Below the pieces are notes generated by a model. The model did no database searches. It saw only the letters and a program-made list of their open reading frames with translations, and was not told the origin of the DNA. Both the position numbers and the translations under genes were made by a program. From Flammeovirga kamogawensis (GTDB lineage: Bacteria > Bacteroidota > Bacteroidia > Cytophagales > Flammeovirgaceae), in NCBI RefSeq assembly GCF_018736065.1, contig NZ_CP076128.1:1550001-1614000 (forward strand): a DNA stretch of 64,000 bases, in the 5' to 3' direction. Each line of letters opens with the position of its first letter. Positions within the stretch are counted from its first letter, which is position 1. Shown piece after piece: positions 52,080-60,199 of the stretch.

Positions 52080-53642
52080 TTAGTTCTTTGGTGTTCTATC
52101 CATCATTTGATATAACATCTCTTGCATTTTACCAGGGCTTAATAATTCTGGTCTTTGGCGAGGAGGAAACTCTTTAAAACTCATAAAGAATTCGCCTAAT
52201 TTTTCTTTAGCAGGAACAAATAACCACATTTTTTGTCCGTACCATTTTAAGTACATTCCAGAATGATCAGCTGATTCATAAGGATCTTGTGCTAAGTTAT
52301 AGATCTTTGGCCATGAAAGAGCAAATCTATGACCTGAGAACCACATATCTGGACCTTCACCTTCTTGAACAATAAAGTGGATTTTCCAATCATCCCAACG
52401 CATTGCTTGGATCATACCATTATCTGCAACATAGAAGAAAGTATCTCTTCTCGATTTCTCTTCTTTACCTGTAAAGTAATCCCATTGGTTATAACCATCT
52501 AAATGTACTTTATAAGTTTGCTCATCACCTTTGTAACCTTTAGTCTTTAAAGTTTCCTTTAAATCATCTTTTCCAGTTACTGCTGCATATAATGTAGGCA
52601 TCATATCTTCATGAGAAACAATACCATTTAATTTACGTCCTGTATTTTTAATTCCGTTAGGGTATTTGATTACAAATGGTACACGAACACCACCTTCCCA
52701 AGTAGATCCTTTCTCGCCACGGAATGGAGAAATACCACCGTCAGGCCATGTCATTTTTTCAACACCATTATCTGTAGTGAAAATAACAATTGTATTTTCT
52801 GCAACGCCTAATTCTTCTAATTTATTTAATAAGGTACCCACCTGATCATCTAATTCTTTCATTCCAGCACCGTATAAACCGTACTTGTTTACTAATTTCT
52901 TAGATTCTTCTGTAAGGTGTGTAAATACGTGCATACGAGTGGAGTTAAACCAAACAAAGAATGGTTTATCTTCGTTTACAGCTTTCTCCATGAAGTTGAT
53001 AGAAGCATTCATAAATTCTCCATCTACAGTCTCCATTCTCTTCTTATTTAAAGGACCTGTATCAGAGATACGTCCGTCTGCATAAGAATGAATAACACCT
53101 CTAGGGCCATATTTTTTCTTGAATGCAGGATCTGTAGGGTAAGCAGGATCTTCTGGCTCCTCTTCTGCATTTAAGTGGTAAAGGTTACCAAAAAACTCAT
53201 CAAAACCATGGTTTGTAGGCAAGAATTCATCTCTATCGCCTAAATGGTTTTTACCAAATTGACCAGATGTATAACCTAATGGTTTTAAAATTTCTGCAAT
53301 TGTAGGATCTTCTTTTTGAATACCAATTTTAGAACCTGGCATACCAATAGTAGATAAACCTGTTCTTAATGGCGATTGTCCTGTAATGAAAGCAGCACGT
53401 CCTGCAGTACAAGATTGTTGTGCATATTGTGAAGTTAATGTCACCCCTTTTTCACCAATACCATCAATGTTTGGAGTTTGGTATGCCAACATTTTATTAT
53501 TGTAAATACTGATGTTTCCGTATCCAACATCATCACCCATAATTACCAAAATATTTGGCTTTTTATTTTTCTTAGATTTTTGAGCGAACATTGCTCCGGC
53601 AGTCATTAATAAGACTGAAATTGTTAGTAAAACTTTTCTCAT
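52080..53642 (-). CDS. Secreted formylglycine sulfatase, copy B
   Basis: A 520-residue type I sulfatase, close paralogue of copy A over its whole length. The signal peptide ends near residue 20 (GAMFAQ), D37 and D38 are the metal ligands, and CTAGR sits at 78-82 (C78). Differences cluster in the region near residues 365-390 (TGKDDLKETLKTKGYKGD here, shorter in copy A) and in the C-terminal tail. The central segment around TTDNGVEKMTWPDGGISPF is identical at protein level and almost identical at DNA level. Each gene has its own terminator, so they are expressed separately. They probably act on related sulfated substrates. Confidence 0.92.
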   Translation of the reverse strand: MRKVLLTISVLLMTAGAMFAQKSKKNKKPNILVIMGDDVGYGNISIYNNKMLAYQTPNIDGIGEKGVTLTSQYAQQSCTAGRAAFITGQSPLRTGLSTIGMPGSKIGIQKEDPTIAEILKPLGYTSGQFGKNHLGDRDEFLPTNHGFDEFFGNLYHLNAEEEPEDPAYPTDPAFKKKYGPRGVIHSYADGRISDTGPLNKKRMETVDGEFMNASINFMEKAVNEDKPFFVWFNSTRMHVFTHLTEESKKLVNKYGLYGAGMKELDDQVGTLLNKLEELGVAENTIVIFTTDNGVEKMTWPDGGISPFRGEKGSTWEGGVRVPFVIKYPNGIKNTGRKLNGIVSHEDMMPTLYAAVTGKDDLKETLKTKGYKGDEQTYKVHLDGYNQWDYFTGKEEKSRRDTFFYVADNGMIQAMRWDDWKIHFIVQEGEGPDMWFSGHRFALSWPKIYNLAQDPYESADHSGMYLKWYGQKMWLFVPAKEKLGEFFMSFKEFPPRQRPELLSPGKMQEMLYQMMDRTPKN

Positions 53643-53967
53643 TTCTAATTTGTATTTTGTCTTTTAAAGACATTCTAGTTATCTCATTTTTATCAGTTGA
53701 AGTTGATCAGGCTTCTACCGTTTTGTTGATACAAATATTAGAAATAAATTTGGTTTAATCTCTAACTATATTTTTAATTTAACACATTTAATAATTGATT
53801 AACTGCATTTTATAAATAAAATTTAATAAGTTAATTTCATCAACAACATTACAAATAACTTATCTATAACTAAATACAATACAAGCATAGAAAATTTCAA
53901 TTTACAATTACCAGCTGTTCGCATTACCTTTGAATTATAAATTAATTATTAACTTAATCTATTGAAC
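53643..53967. other. Intergenic region with divergent promoters
   Basis: About 325 bases that hold promoters for sulfatase B (minus) and the CPNCWG gene (plus; -7 box at 53925). No other structure is seen; it is mainly AT-rich. Confidence 0.5.
53925..53932 (+). promoter_or_regulatory. Candidate -7 element of the CPNCWG gene
   Basis: TACCTTTG matches TAnnTTTG and lies 35 bases before the ATG at 53968. No clear -33 TTG is found. Confidence 0.45.
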
Positions 53968-54129
53968 ATGAATAATCAAGAACAAGTAATAGACTGCCCA
54001 AACTGCTGGGGTTACCAAGAATATCAAGAAGAACAAAAAGCAAAAAACTTTGATGAGGAAATAAGTACTCCTCTAAAAAAGAAAGTCTTGTTTTCTATAA
54101 AAGGAGAAGAAATTATTGATCACGAATAA
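53968..54129 (+). CDS. Small CPNCWG-motif protein (53 aa)
   Basis: A 53-codon gene in an otherwise gene-free gap. The product starts MNNQEQVIDCPNCWGYQEYQ, contains one CPNC pair, then an acidic and basic tail ending FSIKGEEIIDHE. The CPxC-W-G-x-Q-E-Y pattern recurs in small conserved proteins of Bacteroidota as I recall them. A single CPxC can bind half a zinc site, so it may dimerise or join a partner, or act as a redox pair. It has a promoter box upstream and a terminator 105 bases downstream, so it is a complete transcription unit. Function unknown. Confidence 0.65.
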   Translation: MNNQEQVIDCPNCWGYQEYQEEQKAKNFDEEISTPLKKKVLFSIKGEEIIDHE

Positions 54130-54234
54130 AAAATGAATTATTGGGATAAATCAAATTATTGGATTTGAAATAACCGATAGTAATGCATTCAAAAATTATA
54201 ATGTCAATGATTTTATTTTATTTTTTGAGTAATT

Positions 54235-54272
54235 AAAAAAGCGATAAACTTTACTTAGTCTATCGCTTTTTT
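54235..54272. terminator. Terminator between CPNCWG and DUF4249 genes
   Basis: AAAAAAGCGATA (54235-54246) pairs with TATCGCTTTTTT (54261-54272). It works in both directions. Confidence 0.8.
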
Positions 54273-54292
54273 ATTGATCATTACAACTCAAC

Positions 54293-55456
54293 CTAAAAAC
54301 AAGTATTTAATGAATTAGATTTTACTAAATCATCTGTCTTCAGTTCTAAAACCTGTCCATTAACATTTTTAGTTTGTTGATAAGAACAATCGTTTATATT
54401 AATTGAAATTTGATTTACTGTATATTCAATTGTTGCTTTCATTTCGCCATTCTCTTCTAATAAATAGAAAGTGCCATCAATGATATCTAATTGTCCATTC
54501 TCTAAAATTTCGATTATAGCCTGATCACCTTTTAGCAATTTTACTCTTATGTTCTGTTTATTTTTAATGGCAAAATATTGGTTATAATACTTGCTCTCTG
54601 TTCCTGAAGTATTCGGGTAATATACTTTTTTATCACTTGTATAGCTCCCTACATAGCCTACACCATTGTGTACATTACTGTAAATATTCTTATTATTTTG
54701 TTCTCCAGAAGAACCTCCAAAACTCATTGCATCTTTGTGGTATTTATAAAAATGAACATCTGATGTGTGTAAGCTATAAACAACACTATCCACATCATTA
54801 AAGTCTTCTACTTTCAAATCAAGCTTAGACCCGTTATCTAATTCACCATAATCAAACCCTATATAATTACTATTATTGAAAGAGTACCCAGTAAAGGCAA
54901 ATAGCGAAAGATATCCTGTAAAATTAGATGGTTTTACTAAATTCATTTTGGTATTATAAATAGTTGCACCATCATCATTATATACATTCACTGAGTAATT
55001 TTTTATAGTTATTGTATTTAATGGAACAGTAGTTTCGCCATAAATATATTTACCATCTATAAAAGCTGATATTCTATACTTTTCACCTTTTATAATTGGA
55101 AAAACTCTACTCTCTAGATAATAGCTATCTGCTTTTAATTCTGTAAGATGTTCATCTACCAAGTACCTATCATTTTCTGGGATAAAATTAAGACGTATGG
55201 AATCTTGCTCATGTACTATATATACATTTGCATTTTTTACACGTAACGAATTATTGATAACCTGATTTGTATACAAGGGAGCTGTTTTTTCTATTACAAC
55301 ATTAATAAATTTATTATTTGGAGATAAAGAAGAGTAGATTCCCGTTAATTGCTTTTTGTTTTCTCCATTTAGAAGATCGATATCATAAACTTCTTCAACT
55401 GTTTCACATGAGAAAACAATAACACCTAGAATTATATATATTATTTTTTTAAACAT
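54293..55456 (-). CDS. DUF4249 lipoprotein
   Basis: A 387-residue lipoprotein with lipid Cys 17 (GVIVFSC). The body is rich in beta strands and opens with LTGIYSSLSPNNKFINVVIEKT, the usual DUF4249 start. ANVYIVHEQDSIRLNF and YLVDEHLTELKADSYYLE are also typical. DUF4249 proteins sit directly downstream of TonB-dependent receptors in Bacteroidota and are presumed to be surface partners, as SusD is for SusC. Here it starts five bases after the receptor stop. The ligand is unknown. Confidence 0.85.
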   Translation of the reverse strand: MFKKIIYIILGVIVFSCETVEEVYDIDLLNGENKKQLTGIYSSLSPNNKFINVVIEKTAPLYTNQVINNSLRVKNANVYIVHEQDSIRLNFIPENDRYLVDEHLTELKADSYYLESRVFPIIKGEKYRISAFIDGKYIYGETTVPLNTITIKNYSVNVYNDDGATIYNTKMNLVKPSNFTGYLSLFAFTGYSFNNSNYIGFDYGELDNGSKLDLKVEDFNDVDSVVYSLHTSDVHFYKYHKDAMSFGGSSGEQNNKNIYSNVHNGVGYVGSYTSDKKVYYPNTSGTESKYYNQYFAIKNKQNIRVKLLKGDQAIIEILENGQLDIIDGTFYLLEENGEMKATIEYTVNQISININDCSYQQTKNVNGQVLELKTDDLVKSNSLNTCF

Positions 55457-55461
55457 GATTT

Positions 55462-57861
55462 TTAGAATTGAAATTTATAAGATACGTAAGGTAACATTCT
55501 AAAAAGACCATTCTTCTCAAGAATTGATCTCTGGTTTTCTACTTTTGAATTGTAGTAAAAAACATTATTTCGAGCATAGGTATTATAAATGCCAACTTCC
55601 CATGTTCTCATTCTCCCTTTTCTTTTAAACTTATGGAATTGAGCTGATAGATCTAACCTGTGATAGGCTGCTCCCTGAAAGTTACTTCTGCTATTGTAAA
55701 TATCTACTTTACTATCTTGATGGTCCATGGCTGGTGAAAACCCATTTGTATTTGCCATACCTACTGGTAATGTATAAGGACTTCCTGTTCCATAAGTAAA
55801 TACAGAAGAAAACGTTCTAGTCTTTTTAGGCTTGTAAATTGTAACTAAGGTAAAATCATGTCTTCTATCCCAAGGTGCCATAAACTTTTTACCATTATTT
55901 AGTTCTTTAAAATCTAAATATGCCCATGATAAAGTATAACCTACCCAACCAGATATTTTACCAATTTTCTTTTGAACCATAAATTCAACCCCATAAGAAT
56001 TTCCTTTCCCTGTTGTTACGGTCTTATCCCATTCCGTTTGATTAAAATCACCAGAGTAATTATCTAAATCAATATCCAAAGGAGACTCTCCATTTTTCAT
56101 TTGAACCACATCGTTAAGTACTTTATAATACCCTTCAATAGATAAAGAAAGTCCCTTAAACTTTGTAATATCTTTAGCTATACCTATTGCTATTTGATCA
56201 GATTGTTGAGGTTTTATATTCTTATTAGCTGAAACATATAAATCTGTTGGCATTCCAACTTGTGGACTTTGCAGTCTTACTAAATACTGATTCATTCTTG
56301 CATAAGAACCTTTTACACTCAGATTATCATTAATTTTATAAGCAACATTTAACCTAGGTTCCAAATTATTATAAGATGCTCCATTATTCTTAAAATAAGA
56401 CCATCTCAATCCGTATTGTAACCTCCATTTTTCCGTAGGTAACCATAAATGTTGAATGTACCCCCCAGATTCTATTGCATTAAATGATGGTTTGATCGAC
56501 TTTATATCTGCTCTATTATCTATTCTATTTTCAATTTCAATCTGTTTTGGGTAAAACATATGCTTAGTACCAATAACACCTATTTTAAAAGTGTTTTTTG
56601 AGTTAACAACAAAATCCACATCATATTTTACTGTATAATCTTCAATAGATGATTTATAATTCAACCCCTTAAACTGTGTTTCTGTAATACCACTGTTTTC
56701 TGAGTCAAATCTTGTATCCTCGGCATTAAAAAAATCAAAATGATATTTATTGTAAACTACCGAAGTATTGCTAATGATATTATCAGAAAAGAAATGAGTC
56801 CACTTTAAAGTATTTGTGAAATTCCCCCATTTAATACCCGCTTCTCCATCTTCTTTAATAGAAACACCTAACTCATAAGATCTTTTATCAGTTACTTGTT
56901 TAAATTTATCTCTACCTAAATAAGTTGAATAAGTTAGTTTGTTGTTTTTATTTAAATGATAGCTCAACTTTAGATTGAAATCATAAAAATTAAATTTAGT
57001 TTTTGTCTCTTCGTCATTCATCATCTGTCCTAAAATAAGATCAGCATAAGAACGCCTTGCAGAAAAGATAAAAGAAGATTTATTTTGTTGCAACGGTCCT
57101 TGAAGCATAATAGAAGAAGATATTAATCCTAAAGCCACTTTTCCGTGATATTCTTCTAGATCACCCTCCTTCATTCTCATATCCATCACCGAAGATAAAC
57201 GGCCGCCATATTCTGCAGGAAAACCTCCTTTATATAAATCTGCAGATTGTAAAGCATCTGCTGTAAATACAGAAAACATACCACCTAAATGCTGTCCATT
57301 ATAAATTGGAGCATCATCTAGTATAAATAAATTTTGATCTCCAGATCCTCCTCTTACAAATAAATCTGTAGAACCTTCGCCACTAGATTGAACACCTGGC
57401 ATTAGTTGAAAAACCTTAATTACATCCTTTTCGCCAAATACCGATGGAATATCATTTATTTGTTCCATTGGTAAATTAACTTTTGACATTTGAGGAACAT
57501 CGGAGATTTTTTGTTGCCTTGTAGCTTTTACAACTACCATATCTAGTTCTGTAGAAGAACTATTTAAAATCATATCAATAGATTGATCTTTTGATAAAGC
57601 TAATTGTACTTCTTTTGCTTCGTAACCAATAAATCTAAATTGAATTTGATGTTCTCCTCCGGGTAAGGACAGTTGGAATGATCCATCTGATGTAGATGTA
57701 GTACCTAAACCGGATTTTACATCAAAGATTGTCACTCCAGGAATAGCTTCAGATGTTTCTGAATCTTTAATTGTACCATTTAATATATATTTTTTATTCT
57801 GTGCAACAGCAACTGTTGTTAGTAAATAAAAAATAAAAAAAACTATATTTCTGATTTTCAT
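55462..57861 (-). CDS. TonB-dependent outer-membrane receptor
   Basis: A 799-residue receptor. The signal peptide (to about residue 21) is followed by a carboxypeptidase-like CarbopepD_reg domain (about 25-110; GTIKDSETSEAIPGVTIFD). The plug (about 125-225) contains SDVPQMSKVNLP and FVRGGSGDQNLFILDDAPI, and the 22-strand barrel ends in FRMLPYVSYKFQF with the terminal Phe. It imports a ligand too large for porins, using TonB energy. The paired DUF4249 gene follows by five bases. A strong hairpin lies in its leader (57879-57911). No extracytoplasmic sigma factor is adjacent, so its inducer is not visible. Confidence 0.92.
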   Translation of the reverse strand: MKIRNIVFFIFYLLTTVAVAQNKKYILNGTIKDSETSEAIPGVTIFDVKSGLGTTSTSDGSFQLSLPGGEHQIQFRFIGYEAKEVQLALSKDQSIDMILNSSSTELDMVVVKATRQQKISDVPQMSKVNLPMEQINDIPSVFGEKDVIKVFQLMPGVQSSGEGSTDLFVRGGSGDQNLFILDDAPIYNGQHLGGMFSVFTADALQSADLYKGGFPAEYGGRLSSVMDMRMKEGDLEEYHGKVALGLISSSIMLQGPLQQNKSSFIFSARRSYADLILGQMMNDEETKTKFNFYDFNLKLSYHLNKNNKLTYSTYLGRDKFKQVTDKRSYELGVSIKEDGEAGIKWGNFTNTLKWTHFFSDNIISNTSVVYNKYHFDFFNAEDTRFDSENSGITETQFKGLNYKSSIEDYTVKYDVDFVVNSKNTFKIGVIGTKHMFYPKQIEIENRIDNRADIKSIKPSFNAIESGGYIQHLWLPTEKWRLQYGLRWSYFKNNGASYNNLEPRLNVAYKINDNLSVKGSYARMNQYLVRLQSPQVGMPTDLYVSANKNIKPQQSDQIAIGIAKDITKFKGLSLSIEGYYKVLNDVVQMKNGESPLDIDLDNYSGDFNQTEWDKTVTTGKGNSYGVEFMVQKKIGKISGWVGYTLSWAYLDFKELNNGKKFMAPWDRRHDFTLVTIYKPKKTRTFSSVFTYGTGSPYTLPVGMANTNGFSPAMDHQDSKVDIYNSRSNFQGAAYHRLDLSAQFHKFKRKGRMRTWEVGIYNTYARNNVFYYNSKVENQRSILEKNGLFRMLPYVSYKFQF

Positions 57862-57878
57862 AAATTGTCATTATTTAG

Positions 57879-57911
57879 TCAGGTGAGTTATATATTTACA
57901 CAACTCACTGA
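57879..57911 (-). promoter_or_regulatory. Hairpin in the TonB receptor leader
   Basis: TCAGgTGAGTT (57879-57889) pairs with AACTCACTGA (57902-57911), a 10-bp stem with one bulged G and a 12-base loop. It starts 18 bases upstream of the receptor ATG. It could be an operator or an RNA element that governs translation. Confidence 0.45.
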
Positions 57912-58114
57912 TCAAACAAGACAGAATAATTCCAATTTATTAACTTCTTTCAAAGACTTCGATATACACAATTAAGACCATGAATATCAATTACTTTATT
58001 GATAAAAGAATATTAAAAAGACTACCATCAAATTAAATATATTATGTTCTCTAAGGTTATCAGTCAAAAATAAGAATAGAAAATACAACTTTAAAATTTG
58101 TTAAAAACAAAACA

Positions 58115-58149
58115 TTTGTTTGAACAACAATTATCAATACATATATTTG
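58115..58149 (+). promoter_or_regulatory. Promoter of the YceI gene
   Basis: TTTG (58119-58122, with another TTTG at 58115) and TATATTTG (58142-58149) are 19 bases apart, a full consensus match. Expected start near 58156 supports the ATG at 58192. Confidence 0.75.
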
Positions 58150-58191
58150 TATCAACAAAAAAATAAAGAAAACACTCTTACATTAATCATT

Positions 58192-58758
58192 ATGAAAAAA
58201 TTAGTTATCACAATAGCAGCAGTTGCATTAAGTATTGCATCATTTGGTCAAAAGATCAATCAAGAAGTTTCTAAAGTAAACTGGACGGCATATAAAGTCG
58301 TTGGATCTTCTCACACTGGAGACATTGCTATTAAAGAAGGTTCTTTTAAAGTAAAAAAAGGAGAAGTAAAAGAAGGTGAAATCGTTATCGATCTTTCTAC
58401 TTTAAATAGTACAGATTTAGAAGGTGAATGGAAAGGTAAACTTGATGGTCACTTAAAATCTGCTGATTTCTTTGACGTAGAAAAGTATCCTACTGCAACA
58501 TTTGTACTTAAAGAAGCAATTAAAGAAGGTGACAATCACAAACTAAAAGGTGATTTGACAATTAAAGGAATTACTCAAGAAGTTGTTTTTGATTCAAAAC
58601 TTCAAAAAGTTGATAAGAACCATGTTCTTGAAGGACAAATTAAAATTGACAGAACTAAATTTGGCTTAAAATACGGTTCTAATTCATTCTTTGATAACTT
58701 AGGTGATAAGGCTATTGCAGATGAATTCGAAATTGATTTCAAAGTGCAAACTATCTAA
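58192..58758 (+). CDS. YceI-family periplasmic protein
   Basis: A 188-residue lipocalin-like protein with a signal peptide (MKKLVITIAAVALSIASFGQ). The ATG at 58192 is chosen because a longer TTG-start frame begins inside the promoter. The mature part starts KINQEVSKVNWTAYKVVGSSHTG and contains GHLKSADFFDVEKYPTATFVLK, the YceI family signature, then GDLTIKGITQEV. YceI proteins form a beta barrel that binds isoprenoid-like molecules in the periplasm. A consensus promoter and a terminator bracket it. Function in the cell is uncertain. Confidence 0.93.
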   Translation: MKKLVITIAAVALSIASFGQKINQEVSKVNWTAYKVVGSSHTGDIAIKEGSFKVKKGEVKEGEIVIDLSTLNSTDLEGEWKGKLDGHLKSADFFDVEKYPTATFVLKEAIKEGDNHKLKGDLTIKGITQEVVFDSKLQKVDKNHVLEGQIKIDRTKFGLKYGSNSFFDNLGDKAIADEFEIDFKVQTI

Positions 58759-58776
58759 GTCAGTAAAAATATAGTT

Positions 58777-58804
58777 AAAGCCCAAGGTTAATTCTTTGGG
58801 CTTT
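58777..58804. terminator. Bidirectional terminator between YceI and permease genes
   Basis: AAAGCCCAAG (58777-58786) pairs with CTTTGGGCTTT (58794-58804), then a T run. The minus-strand permease gene ends inside it. Confidence 0.8.
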
Positions 58805-60119
58805 TTTTGTGTTCAATTTTTCTGTAATTGATGATAAAATAGCTAAATGTACCAAGCATAATTACTATAAAAATGATGGCTAAATAGAGGTTATAATACG
58901 TCATTGCTACTAAAGATACGGTTGCAATAACTAAAGCTATTAATGGGAAAAAAGGATAAAAAGGAACTTTAAACGGACGATTTAAATTGGGTTCTTTTTT
59001 TCTTAATGAAAAGAATGAAAGCATTGAAATAATATACAAAACTAGTGCTCCAAAGCATGCAATGGTAATAATTTCAGCTGTTTTACCTGTAAACAAAGCA
59101 ATTATACCAATAATCATGTTTACTAATAAAGCAGCTATTGGTGTTTTAAATTTAGGATGTATTTTACTCAAAAATTTTGGTGCATAACCTTCTCTCCCAA
59201 ACTCAAAAGTAGAACGACCGGCAGCTAAAATTATACCATGAAAAGAAGCAACTAAACCTAATAAACCAACTCCAATTAATAGTTTATATAAAATATTACC
59301 TTCTGATACTACTTGCCCCAATGCTAGAGGTAATGGTGAGTCTGATGGAACAGTACTTGACGGTAAGTAAACAATAGCTTCCCAACCTCCTACTCCAACT
59401 GCAGAAACAAAAGTGAGTACACATAAAACTACCAATGTTATAATAGATGACCCAAAACCTAATAAGATACTTTTTGATGGATTTTTTGTCTCCTCTGCAA
59501 CATTTGCTACTCCTTCAATGGCTAGAAAAAACCAAATTGCAAAAGGAATTGAAGCAAAAATACCCGGTATTCCATTTGGAAAGGCATTGTATGTTAAATT
59601 AGAAAATTCGAAATGAGGTAATGTTACTCCAGAAAAAATCAATAATTCTAGAACAGCTAATATTGTAATGATCAACTCGAAAGTAGCAGCTAGTTTTACA
59701 CCTAAAATATTAATAGCAGTGAATATAAAATATGCTGCTATTGCAAAATAGAGAGTATCTATTGATGGATATAACAAGTTAAGGTATGCTCCTATTGCTG
59801 AAGCAATAGCGGGTGGAGCAAAAATAAATTCTATATTTTGAGCCATGCCACCAAGAAAGCCTAATTTCGGACCTAACCCTCTCTTTGCATATTCAAAAGC
59901 GCCTCCTGCCTTAGGAATTGCACAAGCTAATTCTGTATATGAGAAGGTAAATGTAACATACATTATTACCACAAAAAATGTAGCAATAGCTAACCCTAAT
60001 GTTCCTCCTTCTGCTAATCCTAAATTCCATCCGAAATACATTCCAGAGATTACATATCCAACACCTAACCCCCATAACATTAATGGAGTAAGGGTTTTTG
60101 TTAATTGAGGAGCACTCAT
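58788..60119 (-). CDS. APC-family permease resembling ethanolamine transporters
   Basis: A 443-residue, 12-helix amino acid-polyamine-organocation permease. The start WGLGVGYVISGMYFGWNLGL and the segment AIPKAGGAFEYAKRGLGPK with MAQNIEFIFAPPAIA closely recall ethanolamine permeases (eat type) from memory of the family. Other conserved parts are AIEGVANVAEETKNPSKSI near helix six and GRSTFEFGREGYAP near helix eight. It would import ethanolamine or a similar small amine with protons. No eutBC genes are near; an alternative ethanolamine route may be encoded at 43-48 kb. It could instead carry an amino acid. Confidence 0.8.
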   Translation of the reverse strand: MSAPQLTKTLTPLMLWGLGVGYVISGMYFGWNLGLAEGGTLGLAIATFFVVIMYVTFTFSYTELACAIPKAGGAFEYAKRGLGPKLGFLGGMAQNIEFIFAPPAIASAIGAYLNLLYPSIDTLYFAIAAYFIFTAINILGVKLAATFELIITILAVLELLIFSGVTLPHFEFSNLTYNAFPNGIPGIFASIPFAIWFFLAIEGVANVAEETKNPSKSILLGFGSSIITLVVLCVLTFVSAVGVGGWEAIVYLPSSTVPSDSPLPLALGQVVSEGNILYKLLIGVGLLGLVASFHGIILAAGRSTFEFGREGYAPKFLSKIHPKFKTPIAALLVNMIIGIIALFTGKTAEIITIACFGALVLYIISMLSFFSLRKKEPNLNRPFKVPFYPFFPLIALVIATVSLVAMTYYNLYLAIIFIVIMLGTFSYFIINYRKIEHKKSPKN

Positions 60120-60164
60120 TATATAGTTGCTTTTAGGTTAAATTTGTTTGTATTAAAAAGTAAA

Positions 60165-60192
60165 AAGTCATCCACTTTTAAATGGATGACTT
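60165..60192 (-). terminator. Terminator of the acyl-CoA ligase gene
   Basis: AAGTCATCCA (60165-60174) pairs perfectly with TGGATGACTT (60183-60192). On the minus strand it is followed by TTTAC and T residues. Confidence 0.8.
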
Positions 60193-60199
60193 CTTTATA

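Larger units (their letters stand above)
57862..58191. other. Intergenic region with divergent promoters
   Basis: About 330 bases. It holds the receptor leader hairpin (57879-57911) and the YceI promoter (58115-58149). No gene is seen in it; the frame that runs into YceI from a TTG at 58120 starts inside the promoter. Confidence 0.55.
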
